Shown here piece after piece: positions 1-7,573 of a stretch of 64,000 nt of DNA. Position numbers and translations under genes: made by a program. The DNA comes from Saprospiraceae bacterium (GTDB lineage: Bacteria; Bacteroidota; Bacteroidia; Chitinophagales; Saprospiraceae). The DNA is taken from assembly GCA_016713025.1 (NCBI GenBank), contig JADJPZ010000004.1:2790001-2854000 (forward strand). Direction: 5' to 3'. Within the stretch, counting starts at the first letter, position 1. Every line of letters starts with the position of its first letter. Below the pieces are notes generated by a model that had not been told where the DNA came from, did no database searches, and saw only the letters and a list, made by a program, of their open reading frames with translations.

Positions 1-312
1 GCGCTCAAACCACCAAGATAATGTTCATTCGTCGCTCTGCCACGCTACCCTCTATCCTAAAGGGAAGACCCACGCTATTCATCGCTCAAATCATTCAGAT
101 TGTTCAAATCACTCGAATCGTTCAAATCATTCGGTTGTTCGGTTGTTCAAATCATTTATCGCTCGGCCACGCTACCCTCTATCCCTAAAGGGAAGACCCA
201 CGCTATTCATCGCTCAAATCATTCAGATTGTTCAAATCATTCGAACCGTTTAAATCATTCGGTTGTTCGGTTGTTCAAATCATTTATCGCTCGGCCACGC
301 TACCCTCTATCC
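1..312. repeat. 128-bp tandem repeat array containing the IS110 target
   Basis: The phrase around CTATCCCTAAAGGGAAG recurs at 57-58 (variant with one C fewer), 185-186 and 313-314 (core CT positions), giving an exact 128-bp period. Inside each unit are 9-nt micro-repeats such as TCAAATCAT, TCGAATCGT and TCGGTTGT. Short open frames here are low-complexity and not credible genes. The site at 170-215 is an uninterrupted copy of the sequence that both IS110 elements have entered. The array continues at 1971-2117 and 3781-3861. Confidence 0.85.
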
Positions 313-360
313 CTTATATGTTTGCATTTTAAAAATTAATGGTTTCAAGATAAACAAATA

Positions 361-500
361 ATTTATAACTTGGCGGTTGAAGGGGAACACCCCTTGATAC
401 TTAGATATCGTCCTTTAGTGTCCCTTTCGCCAAGCTTAATCATGAGGTATAACTTGATACATTGATATCGTATAACATAAGGGAATGTAAGGCTTGACAC
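361..500 (+). ncRNA. Predicted IS110 bridge RNA, copy 1
   Basis: The left end folds into two loops. The first is closed by CTTGGCG (369-375) with CGCCAAG (428-434), extended by 380-386 with 421-427. Inside it lie a left guide (388-395), a hairpin GATA-CTTAGA-TATC (396-409) and a right guide CCTTTAG (412-418) complementary to CTAAAGG of the target. The second loop has GGTATAACTT (446-455), identical to the element's right end plus core CT, then hairpin GATA-CATTGA-TATC (456-469), then ATAAG (477-481) complementary to CTTAT at the left end. This is the bridge-RNA architecture described for IS110 elements. Transcription itself is inferred. Confidence 0.7.
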
Positions 501-531
501 TTTTTTTAACACATTTTAAAGTAATTTATGT

Positions 532-1912
532 ATGAAAGTTGGATTTGGAGGACTGGACGCAAGTAAAGGTTATTGTGATTTCAGTTTAATTTCGAAGGGT
601 AATGAATTTACCAATCGCAGGATGAATTTTATTGATAATCAATCCGGTCTTGATGAACTCAAAAAAGTCTTATCACAGGCACTTTTGTCTATTGATAAAA
701 TTTATTTGGCTATTGAAAGTACCGGTGGGTATGAAAACAATTGGTATAATCAATTGGTAAGTTTTGATAAGCGAATCATCATGTTCAGGATTAATCCGTT
801 GCGGACACATCATGAGTCAAAAAGAATATGCATCGCAATATTAATGACGCCATCAGTAGTGAAATTATAGCTAGGCATGTATCTGAAAATTATGAGGAAC
901 TAGAGAAAGCCAAGCCTAGATCCTTACATTTTTATACTGCGAAACAGATGCACAAAACTATACAAGGATTTATTAAACAAAAGACGAGAAATATCAACCA
1001 ACTTGAGAAAGTAGTGTATAGTTGTATTCCTGGTCTTTTAACTTTTAGTAAAAATGGCATGCCAAAATACATGTATAAATTACTTCAAAAGTATCCATCA
1101 AAGGCAAAGATATTAAATGCGAAAACAGCTTCTTTGGCTAAAATCAAAGGGTTAACCATGGAGAAGGCTGAGGCCATCCAAAAGCGGTGAAGCTAGATTC
1201 AGGGTCGGGTAATACGATACTTACTGAGCTAAATATTAAAACATTGGCCCAAACTATTAACTTATTCTCCACCCAGATCAAAGAACTTCAATCAGAGCTT
1301 GCTAAACACGGAGCCAACGACTTAGCGGATTTCTTAGTCACAATTCCTGGTTGCGGCATCGAGTCAGCAGTGTCATTAAGCATAGAAATAGAAGATATAA
1401 ATCGATTTAACAGTGCCGCATCACTTTGTTGCTATTTTGGAGTACACCCAGAAAACCATACAAGTGGTGATATATCAAAGAAACCTAAAATGAGCAAAAA
1501 GGAAGTAGTTCATATAGGGGTACAATATACATGGTAGCTAAAAATGCGATTATGTATGACCCTTATTTTAAAGAGGTATATTCAAATCAAAGAGCGAAAG
1601 GTAAGACCTATAACGATGCTTTAGGTGTAATAATGAACAAGTTAACAAGAGTGATCTATGGTATGCTTACAAACAAAGAGGCATACGATTCATCAAAACC
1701 TAAAACAAAAAAACAAACCAGTAGACGCAGATCAGCAAATAGAGAAGTTGGAAAAAGAAACCGCAGATTATAAGGCAGAGCTAGAAAAGATGCAAAACGC
1801 ACCAGTTTCTCGAAGAGCAGAAAATAAAATAAAAAAGGCAATGGAAGAGTCTCAAAACTCAATTGAAGAGTTGCGCACGAGATCAAAACCATTACCAAGT
1901 GCAAACATATAA
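532..1912 (+). pseudogene. IS110 transposase, copy 1, broken by homopolymer frameshifts
   Basis: The frame opens with the DEDD_Tnp_IS110 signature (MKVGFGGLDASKG, then IESTGGYE) and later shows the C-terminal transposase domain (IPGCGIESAVSLSIEIEDI). Relative to copy 2 it has lost one A in each of three A-runs (near 822, 1181 and 1501) and an AC near 1705, splitting it into four to five frames. Unlike copy 2, it keeps the correct frame for the lysine/glutamate-rich C-terminal tail ending at 1912. The catalytic Ser motif in the KKGSSSYRG region is disrupted by the third deletion. These may be real lesions or long-read homopolymer errors. Confidence 0.9.
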
Positions 1913-1970
1913 ATTTGTTTGCACTTAGTAATAAAAAACACCGCCAAATATTATAAAATCAACGGTATAA

Positions 1971-2117
1971 CTAAAGGGAAGACCCACGCTATTCATCGCT
2001 CAAATCATTCGGATTGTTCAAATCATTCAAATCACTCGAATCGTTCAAATCATTCAAATTACTCGATAAGTTCGGTTGTTCAAATCATTTATCGCTCGGC
2101 CACGCTACCCTCTATCC
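1971..2117. repeat. Repeat-array unit between the two IS110 copies
   Basis: Starts with CTAAAGGGAAGACCC and ends with CTCTATCCC, so it is one complete array unit lying between the two elements. It is about 20 nt longer than the 128-bp units because of extra TCAAATCAT-type 9-mers. Confidence 0.8.
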
Positions 2118-2165
2118 CTTATATGTTTGCATTTTAAAAATTAATGGTTTCAAGATAAACAAATA

Positions 2166-2305
2166 ATTTATAACTTGGCGGTTGAAGGGGAACACCCCTT
2201 GATACTTAGATATCGTCCTTTAGTGTCCCTTTCGCCAAGCTTAATCATGAGGTATAACTTGATACATTGATATCGTATAACATAAGGGAATGTAAGGCTT
2301 GACAC
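2166..2305 (+). ncRNA. Predicted IS110 bridge RNA, copy 2
   Basis: I see the same guide loops and hairpins as in copy 1, shifted by 1805 nt: outer stem at 2174-2180/2233-2239, target right guide CCTTTAG at 2217-2223, donor left guide GGTATAACTT at 2251-2260. The duplicated linker GATATCGT follows the hairpin in both loops. Confidence 0.7.
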
Positions 2306-2336
2306 TTTTTTTAACACATTTTAAAGTAATTTATGT

Positions 2337-3593
2337 ATGAAAGTTGGATTTGGAGGACTGGACGCAAGTAAAGGTTATTGTGATTTCAGTTTAATTTCGA
2401 AGGGTAATGAATTTACCAATCGCAGGATGAATTTTATTGATAATCAATCCGGTCTTGATGAACTCAAAAAAGTCTTATCACAGGCACTTTTGTCTATTGA
2501 TAAAATTTATTTGGCTATTGAAAGTACCGGTGGGTATGAAAACAATTGGTATAATCAATTGGTAAGTTTTGATAAGCGAATCATCATGTTCAGGATTAAT
2601 CCGTTGCGGACACATCATGAGTCAAAAAAGAATATGCATCGCAATATTAATGACGCCATCAGTAGTGAAATTATAGCTAGGCATGTATCTGAAAATTATG
2701 AGGAACTAGAGAAAGCCAAGCCTAGATCCTTACATTTTTATACTGCGAAACAGATGCACAAAACTATACAAGGATTTATTAAACAAAAGACGAGAAATAT
2801 CAACCAACTTGAGAAAGTAGTGTATAGTTGTATTCCTGGTCTTTTAACTTTTAGTAAAAATGGCATGCCAAAATACATGTATAAATTACTTCAAAAGTAT
2901 CCATCAAAGGCAAAGATATTAAATGCGAAAACAGCTTCTTTGGCTAAAATCAAAGGGTTAACCATGGAGAAGGCTGAGGCCATCCAAAAAGCGGTGAAGC
3001 TAGATTCAGGGTCGGGTAATACGATACTTACTGAGCTAAATATTAAAACATTGGCCCAAACTATTAACTTATTCTCCACCCAGATCAAAGAACTTCAATC
3101 AGAGCTTGCTAAACACGGAGCCAACGACTTAGCGGATTTCTTAGTCACAATTCCTGGTTGCGGCATCGAGTCAGCAGTGTCATTAAGCATAGAAATAGAA
3201 GATATAAATCGATTTAACAGTGCCGCATCACTTTGTTGCTATTTTGGAGTACACCCAGAAAACCATACAAGTGGTGATATATCAAAGAAACCTAAAATGA
3301 GCAAAAAAGGAAGTAGTTCATATAGGGGTACAATATACATGGTAGCTAAAAATGCGATTATGTATGACCCTTATTTTAAAGAGGTATATTCAAATCAAAG
3401 AGCGAAAGGTAAGACCTATAACGATGCTTTAGGTGTAATAATGAACAAGTTAACAAGAGTGATCTATGGTATGCTTACAAACAAAGAGGCATACGATTCA
3501 TCAAAACCTAAAACACAAAAAAACAAACCAGTAGACGCAGATCAGCAAATAGAGAAGTTGGAAAAGAAACCGCAGATTATAAGGCAGAGCTAG
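2337..3593 (+). CDS. IS110 transposase, copy 2 (C-terminal tail frameshifted)
   Basis: 418 residues. Residues 1-160 form the RuvC-like DEDD domain: acidic residue in LDASKG near position 9, glutamate in AIESTGGYE near 64, DA near 106. The C-terminal half holds the helix-hairpin-helix/transposase 20 domain (IPGCGIESA) and a serine-rich KKGSSSYRG segment that should carry the nucleophilic serine. The sequence ends prematurely because one A is missing in GGAAAAG near 3562. Copy 1 has five A and reads on into a charged coiled-coil-like tail that would end at 3721 here, giving about 460 residues. The core domains are intact, so this copy could be active. It runs opposite to the polysaccharide genes. 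Confidence 0.92.
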   Translation: MKVGFGGLDASKGYCDFSLISKGNEFTNRRMNFIDNQSGLDELKKVLSQALLSIDKIYLAIESTGGYENNWYNQLVSFDKRIIMFRINPLRTHHESKKNMHRNINDAISSEIIARHVSENYEELEKAKPRSLHFYTAKQMHKTIQGFIKQKTRNINQLEKVVYSCIPGLLTFSKNGMPKYMYKLLQKYPSKAKILNAKTASLAKIKGLTMEKAEAIQKAVKLDSGSGNTILTELNIKTLAQTINLFSTQIKELQSELAKHGANDLADFLVTIPGCGIESAVSLSIEIEDINRFNSAASLCCYFGVHPENHTSGDISKKPKMSKKGSSSYRGTIYMVAKNAIMYDPYFKEVYSNQRAKGKTYNDALGVIMNKLTRVIYGMLTNKEAYDSSKPKTQKNKPVDADQQIEKLEKKPQIIRQS

Positions 3594-3780
3594 AAAAGAT
3601 GCAAAACGCACCAGTTTCTCGAAGAGCAGAAAATAAAATAAAAAAGGCAATGGAAGAGTCTCAAAACTCAATTGAAGAGTTGCGCACGAGATCAAAACCA
3701 TTACCAAGAGCAAACATATAAATTTGTTTGCACTTAGTAATAAAAAAACACCGCCAAATATTATAAAATCAACGGTATAA

Positions 3781-3861
3781 CTAAAGGGAAGACCCACGCT
3801 ATTCATCGCTCAAATCATTCAGATTGTTCAAATCATTCGAACCGTTCAGATTGTTCGTCGT
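3781..3861. repeat. Truncated last unit of the IS110 target array
   Basis: Begins CTAAAGGGAAGACCC and keeps the TCAAATCATTC micro-repeats. It then stops abruptly at the 3' end of the sugar transferase gene. Confidence 0.75.
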
Positions 3862-4533
3862 TCAAAACGGCCTCTTCGGCAAGGTCTTAAACACTTTATA
3901 AATCAACTCCGATTTTGGAAAAATAATGTTCCAAGCGGTGAGGAATATACAAATTAGGTCAGTATAAAAACTTTGATGCTCTTGGTACCATTGCTCTACT
4001 TCACCTTTGAAAGGATAAATTTTATTCTGGTAAAAGTCCCATGTATCGCCACCATTATCTCTTACTTCGGTAATCAATGTCTCTTCATCCCGGAATATAA
4101 TTGACCCGATACCCGTTAGTCCAGGTTTTACATTATATATGACTTTTTGTACTTCTATAGGATAGGCGTCAAAACTTTTTTGCATGACTGGTCTTGGTCC
4201 AACTACACTCATATCACCATTCAAGATGTTGAGCAGTTGCGGCAATTCATTTATTTTTGTGCTCCTTAAAAAACCACCCAGCGGTGTCAACCTAGGATCT
4301 CTTTTTGTTGTGATCAATCCACCGGCCATATTGGGACTATCTTTTAGCATAGTGGCAAACTTATAAATACTAAAGAGCTTATTTTTAAAGCCTACCCGCT
4401 CCTGAAAATACCAAATATATCCTTCTCCTGTCAATTTCAACCCAATAGCTATCGGAATCAATAATGGTGATAATACAATTAAAGCTAGTAATGATGCAAG
4501 GATGTCAAAAAAACGTTTTATAAATAGGTACAT
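3862..4533 (-). CDS. PglC-like initiating sugar-phosphate transferase (copy 1)
   Basis: 223 residues, the size of small monotopic phosphoglycosyl transferases. It transfers a sugar phosphate from a UDP-sugar to undecaprenyl phosphate at the inner membrane, starting repeat-unit synthesis. A hydrophobic helix lies at about residues 9-32. It is followed by the conserved ERVGFKNKLFSIYKFATM, DPRLTPLGGFLRSTKINELPQ and GDMSVVGPRP motifs. It lies downstream of the dehydratase and aminotransferase genes, which make a 2,4-diamino-trideoxy sugar, so a bacillosamine-type substrate is the natural inference. A near-identical paralogue is at 10703-11374. Confidence 0.93.
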   Translation of the reverse strand: MYLFIKRFFDILASLLALIVLSPLLIPIAIGLKLTGEGYIWYFQERVGFKNKLFSIYKFATMLKDSPNMAGGLITTKRDPRLTPLGGFLRSTKINELPQLLNILNGDMSVVGPRPVMQKSFDAYPIEVQKVIYNVKPGLTGIGSIIFRDEETLITEVRDNGGDTWDFYQNKIYPFKGEVEQWYQEHQSFYTDLICIFLTAWNIIFPKSELIYKVFKTLPKRPF

Positions 4534-4550
4534 GTGATTTAAGGTTTTAA

Positions 4551-4692
4551 GCTCGTAGGGGTTAGATCGTAGGTTTTAGATCGTAGTTCGTAGGGGTTAG
4601 ATCGTCGATAGGTTTAACTCGTAGGGGTTTGATCGTAGTTCGTAGGGATTAGCTCATAGCCCGTTGGGGAACTACCTACTAAGTGCTACCAG
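4551..4692. repeat. GTAGGGGTTAGATCGT repeats 3' of the four-helix-bundle gene
   Basis: Several tandem imperfect copies of CGTAGGGGTTAGATCGT are followed by CTACCTACTA...CTACCAGCTACTAAC. The same two phrases in the same order occur at 5111-5167 on the other side of the gene at 4704-5066, so the gene sits between direct copies of one repeat family. Confidence 0.7.
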
Positions 4693-4703
4693 CTACTAAC
4701 TAT

Positions 4704-5066
4704 CTACTTCAATGAATTTATCAACCCGTTTAATATTTTAGACAATTCCATTGCTTTTTGTTTTAATAATATATAATCAGCCATACTCAACCATGTTCTT
4801 TTCTGCAAGAGAAGCAAGACTGTAACAGTTTCATTTATTGAGCCCCTGGAGTAATATAAAAACTGTTTAAATTCCTTTTTCGAAAATCTTCCTTTACCTT
4901 CAGCAATATTCATTGGAATTGAAGATGAACACGCATCCAATTGTTCTCTTAGCCTAAAGTTACCTTTGCTGTTATAAAATTTATCTGTTTTCTCTAGGAT
5001 CAAGTCAACAAATTCTATGGCTTTCTGCCACGCAATCAGATTTTCAAAATCAAATTTTTCTTCCAT
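4704..5066 (-). CDS. Four-helix-bundle (S23/IVP-like) protein
   Basis: 120 residues, predicted all-helical. Typical features of the TIGR02436 four-helix-bundle family are visible: an N-terminal FENLIAWQKAIEFVDLI, then FRLREQLDACSSSIPMNIAEGKGR and FLYYSRGSINETVTVLLLLQKR. Members occur in 23S rRNA intervening sequences or as free-standing dispersed genes of unknown function. Here the gene interrupts the polysaccharide set between the transferase and the dehydratase. It is absent at the matching place in the second copy (11375-11448) and is bracketed by its own repeats, so it looks like an inserted passenger. Confidence 0.85.
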   Translation of the reverse strand: MEEKFDFENLIAWQKAIEFVDLILEKTDKFYNSKGNFRLREQLDACSSSIPMNIAEGKGRFSKKEFKQFLYYSRGSINETVTVLLLLQKRTWLSMADYILLKQKAMELSKILNGLINSLK

Positions 5067-5093
5067 TTTTTTGTTTTTATTCTTTGTTTTAGT

Positions 5094-5236
5094 TTGTTCT
5101 TAGTGATTAAGTTCGTAGGGGTTAGATCGTTGGGGCTACCTACTACTAACTACCAGCTACTAACTCTTCACAACTTGCTACCAACTCATTGCTACCAGCT
5201 ATCAGCTCATTGCTACCAGCTCAGCTACTATCTCAA
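5094..5236. repeat. GCTACCAGCTACTAACT repeats 5' of the four-helix-bundle gene
   Basis: CGTAGGGGTTAGATCGT followed by many tandem variants of GCTACCAGCT, ACTAACT and CTCATTGCTACCAGC. It is the counterpart of the block at 4551-4692 and no gene is seen in it. Confidence 0.7.
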
Positions 5237-5238
5237 CC

Positions 5239-6450
5239 CTACATCTTTTGATCTAAACTCTTTCCCGTTTCTATATGCTCAAAATCAGGCAAATGCTTTT
5301 TCATTAATGATACGATAGCTGATTTGTCATAAGCGTCTGATTGCATCAACATTTGTAACTCTTTGATGCAGTTTTCTATTTGTGTCTTACTAGGTTTCAC
5401 TGCATTTTTGATCACACCCATTCCTTCATATTTGATCATATCCACTTCATCAGTATCAGTGTAAAACTCCTCATAAAGCTTCTCACCCGAAGTGTCGGAC
5501 GTAAAAAAATAAACGGGATGTGGATCTTCTATAGACATACTCGTTGCTTTATTTCTTGCATCATCATCACTTATACATTCCACTACAGGTATGGCCATTT
5601 CTTTAAAAAAGTCTAATGTGATATCCTTGAAATTGACCATTTGGTCTTCTTCTAATTTTGGAAAATAAATCTCTCCACTTGCACCCAAAATACAAGCCAA
5701 CATACATATCTGTCCACTTTCTTCTGGCGAAACAAAAAATCTTTTCACATCTGAAGGACATGAAATAGGTTGCTTTTTGAATAATCGCTGTATGTATCCA
5801 TCCAAAAGACTGCCATTACTAAAAGCAACATTGGCAAATCTTGCTGTGGTGATTTTGATATCACTGCTATAAGCCATGATGACTTCTTCCATGAGTTTTT
5901 TGCTCGCTCCCATGACATTCACAGGATTAGCTGCTTTGTCGGTAGAGACACAAAAGAAATGCTCAGGCTTATATGTCACAAGTAAATCCAAAAACTCCTT
6001 GGCTTTAAAGACATTATTGTCTATCATCGCTTCGATGGAGTAATGATCTTTCTCACTTCTGACGTGTTTGTGCGCTGCAAAATTAGCTACTATATGGAAA
6101 GGTCCTTCATTGACAAACATCTTACGGAATACTTCATCCCCAAAATTCATCGGATAAGTTTTGTAATCTTCAGGAATGTATTGTCCATGTTTTGATCTTA
6201 GATCACGAGTGAGTTCCGTCAATCCATTTTCATTGGTATCCACCACATAAAGTCTTGCTGGCTCAAAGTTTAAGATCGCTTTGATATAGGAAGAGCCTAT
6301 CGTACCTGCACCACCAATGACAAGAACTGACTTACCCTTTATATTGGCTGTTAATTGGTCTTGATATTGATTTATATCGTTTTCAAAAAGGCTTTTATCC
6401 CTTTTAGTGATGTGAGTTTTTATGAATTGTGGTATGTCAATGATGTGCAT
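5239..6450 (-). CDS. LegB/PglF-like UDP-GlcNAc 4,6-dehydratase (copy 1)
   Basis: 403 residues, a soluble extended SDR of the CapD/polysaccharide biosynthesis family. The Rossmann glycine motif VLVIGGAGTIGSSY lies near residue 42, NFAAHKHV near 125 and the substrate segment GASKKLMEEV near 185. The length and N-terminal extension resemble LegB-type enzymes rather than the membrane-bound PglF. It converts UDP-GlcNAc to the 4-keto-6-deoxy sugar used by the aminotransferase upstream. The paralogue at 11449-12660 differs at scattered positions only. Calling the product QuiNAc4N rather than a legionaminate precursor is inference, since no LegG, LegI or LegF gene is visible. Confidence 0.88.
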   Translation of the reverse strand: MHIIDIPQFIKTHITKRDKSLFENDINQYQDQLTANIKGKSVLVIGGAGTIGSSYIKAILNFEPARLYVVDTNENGLTELTRDLRSKHGQYIPEDYKTYPMNFGDEVFRKMFVNEGPFHIVANFAAHKHVRSEKDHYSIEAMIDNNVFKAKEFLDLLVTYKPEHFFCVSTDKAANPVNVMGASKKLMEEVIMAYSSDIKITTARFANVAFSNGSLLDGYIQRLFKKQPISCPSDVKRFFVSPEESGQICMLACILGASGEIYFPKLEEDQMVNFKDITLDFFKEMAIPVVECISDDDARNKATSMSIEDPHPVYFFTSDTSGEKLYEEFYTDTDEVDMIKYEGMGVIKNAVKPSKTQIENCIKELQMLMQSDAYDKSAIVSLMKKHLPDFEHIETGKSLDQKM

Positions 6451-6469
6451 GTGTGTAAGTGTTTTAATG

Positions 6470-6685
6470 GGCAGCCAAATTTATTTGGCTGATTAATAGA
6501 TAGCTAAATTTATTTGGCTAGTTTGCTGGTAATGAAAAAGCCTATTCTAAACTTCTCCAAATGATTTTAGAGACCAAGTAGAAAAAGCCAATTAAAGAAT
6601 GTATTCTTGTATATGGGTAACCAAATTTTTATTTGGCTAATTTGAACAAGTTTATTTAAACCTCTCCAAATGAATTTGGAGACCC
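6470..6685. repeat. REP-like palindromes of RAYT 1, 3' cluster
   Basis: Two palindrome types alternate. AGCCAAATTTATTTGGCT occurs at 6473-6490, with variants at 6502-6519 and 6618-6638. CTCCAAATGAATTTGGAG occurs at 6663-6680, with a decayed copy near 6554-6573. Many copies are preceded by GGGTAG or GGGCAG, resembling the GTAG head of REP sequences. The last palindrome encodes the final residues and lies beside the stop of the transposase gene. Confidence 0.8.
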
Positions 6686-7342
6686 ATTAGAAGTTTCTAC
6701 AAAATAATTTCCTCGAAAATCTTCCCAATTCTCAACTATCCCTGCTTTCATTGGATTATTTAAAGTATAGGATATTACGTTATTAAACATCTTTTCATTT
6801 CTGATGTAAATGTCAAAACTTTCTCTTTCCCAAAACTGGCCAGACCTATGGAGAAATAAATTAATATATCTTGATGTCGATCCTTTAATTTGTTTTAATA
6901 TCTTATCTAATGGTTGATAACTTTGCATCAATTCTGTATCTTCTTTTAAATTTTCAAGTTGAACAGCTGTATCAATCACTAGATGCACATGATTTGACAT
7001 TATACAATATGCGATTAGATTGTACAAAGTGCCATCATATCTTTTGATTTCTTTATCAATTATTTGAATGATACTCAAATCTTTTAAATAGTGTGGCCCT
7101 GTCTCAATTTTATCAAGAATTCCATCCAACTCAATTAAATACTTTTTGCGTAAATTAAAAATTTCTAAATTTCTTTTGTGCGCTTCTTCTATAAAAAACG
7201 CTTGGGTCACTCTTTGTGTATATTTTTCACTTAAAGCATCTATAGCGATTTTTGGCACACTATTATATAACCTAAAAGTTACAAAAAAGCAGGCTCCAAC
7301 TGGTTGGATATGTGGAAGATTTCTTCTATAAAAAGTTTTCAT
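6656..7342 (-). CDS. REP-associated tyrosine transposase (RAYT) 1
   Basis: 228 residues, Y1_Tnp/TnpA-REP family. An N-terminal LPHIQPVGACFFVTFRL leads to the HUH-type motif SNHVHLVID near residue 120. Conserved SGQFWERESFDIYIR and NNPMKAGIVENW follow. These single-strand endonucleases act on REP hairpins. This gene is flanked on both sides by two palindrome types not seen around RAYT 2. Its last ten residues (NGSPNSFGEV) are encoded by a REP palindrome, so the C-terminus has been set by the repeat. It sits between the dehydratase and aminotransferase genes, exactly as RAYT 2 does in the other copy. Confidence 0.9.
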   Translation of the reverse strand: MKTFYRRNLPHIQPVGACFFVTFRLYNSVPKIAIDALSEKYTQRVTQAFFIEEAHKRNLEIFNLRKKYLIELDGILDKIETGPHYLKDLSIIQIIDKEIKRYDGTLYNLIAYCIMSNHVHLVIDTAVQLENLKEDTELMQSYQPLDKILKQIKGSTSRYINLFLHRSGQFWERESFDIYIRNEKMFNNVISYTLNNPMKAGIVENWEDFRGNYFVETSNGSPNSFGEV

Positions 7343-7347
7343 ATTTT

Positions 7348-7565
7348 AATGGGTAGCCAAATTTATTTGGCAGTTAATGGGCAGCTAAATTTATTTGGCT
7401 GATAATAGGTAGCTAAATTTATTTAGCTAATAATGAAAAGAATTAAAAACACCTCTCCAAATAAATTTGGAGCCACACTAAAGCTGTAATGGGTAGCCAA
7501 ATTTATTTGGCTAATATCCAAAAAGATTTAAAAATCTCTCCAAATGAATTTGGAGACCCATTAGA
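7348..7565. repeat. REP-like palindromes of RAYT 1, 5' cluster
   Basis: GGTAGCCAAATTTATTTGGC near 7352, variants with AGCTAAATTT near 7382 and 7412, another AGCCAAATTTATTTGGCT near 7493-7511. CTCCAAATAAATTTGGAG lies near 7453 and CTCCAAATGAATTTGGAG near 7537. Apart from these hairpins nothing coding is seen. Confidence 0.8.
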
Positions 7566-7573
7566 AAAACCCA

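Larger units (their letters stand above)
313..1972 (+). mobile_element. IS110-family insertion sequence, copy 1 (transposase frameshifted)
   Basis: The ends come from comparison with the uninterrupted repeat at 170-215. The left flank runs to CCCT at 311-314 and then TATATG begins. The right flank resumes as CT AAAGGG at 1971. The element therefore lies between two CT dinucleotides and has no terminal inverted repeats, as is usual for IS110. The long non-coding left end (about 219 nt) and short right end (about 58 nt) fit the IS110 rather than the IS1111 subgroup. It is almost identical to the second copy at 2118-3782. Confidence 0.88.
2118..3782 (+). mobile_element. IS110-family insertion sequence, copy 2
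   Basis: Same boundaries as copy 1. The left flank ends in CTATCCCT at 2112-2119 followed by TATATG. The right flank resumes at CTAAAGGG from 3781. It is five bases longer than copy 1, fully accounted for by the small indels. Both copies occupy the same position of consecutive array units in the same orientation, consistent with repeated guided insertion into an identical target or with tandem amplification of one insertion. Confidence 0.9.

Noticed and set aside
100..339. Open frames rich in HSNHSN residues in the repeat array (also 1919-2137)
   Set aside because: They arise from the TCAAATCAT micro-repeats, shift frame between units and have no family resemblance.
4704..5066. Intervening sequence of a 23S rRNA gene, suggested by the S23-like protein
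   Set aside because: No rRNA sequence is recognisable on either side. The gene is free-standing within sugar genes.
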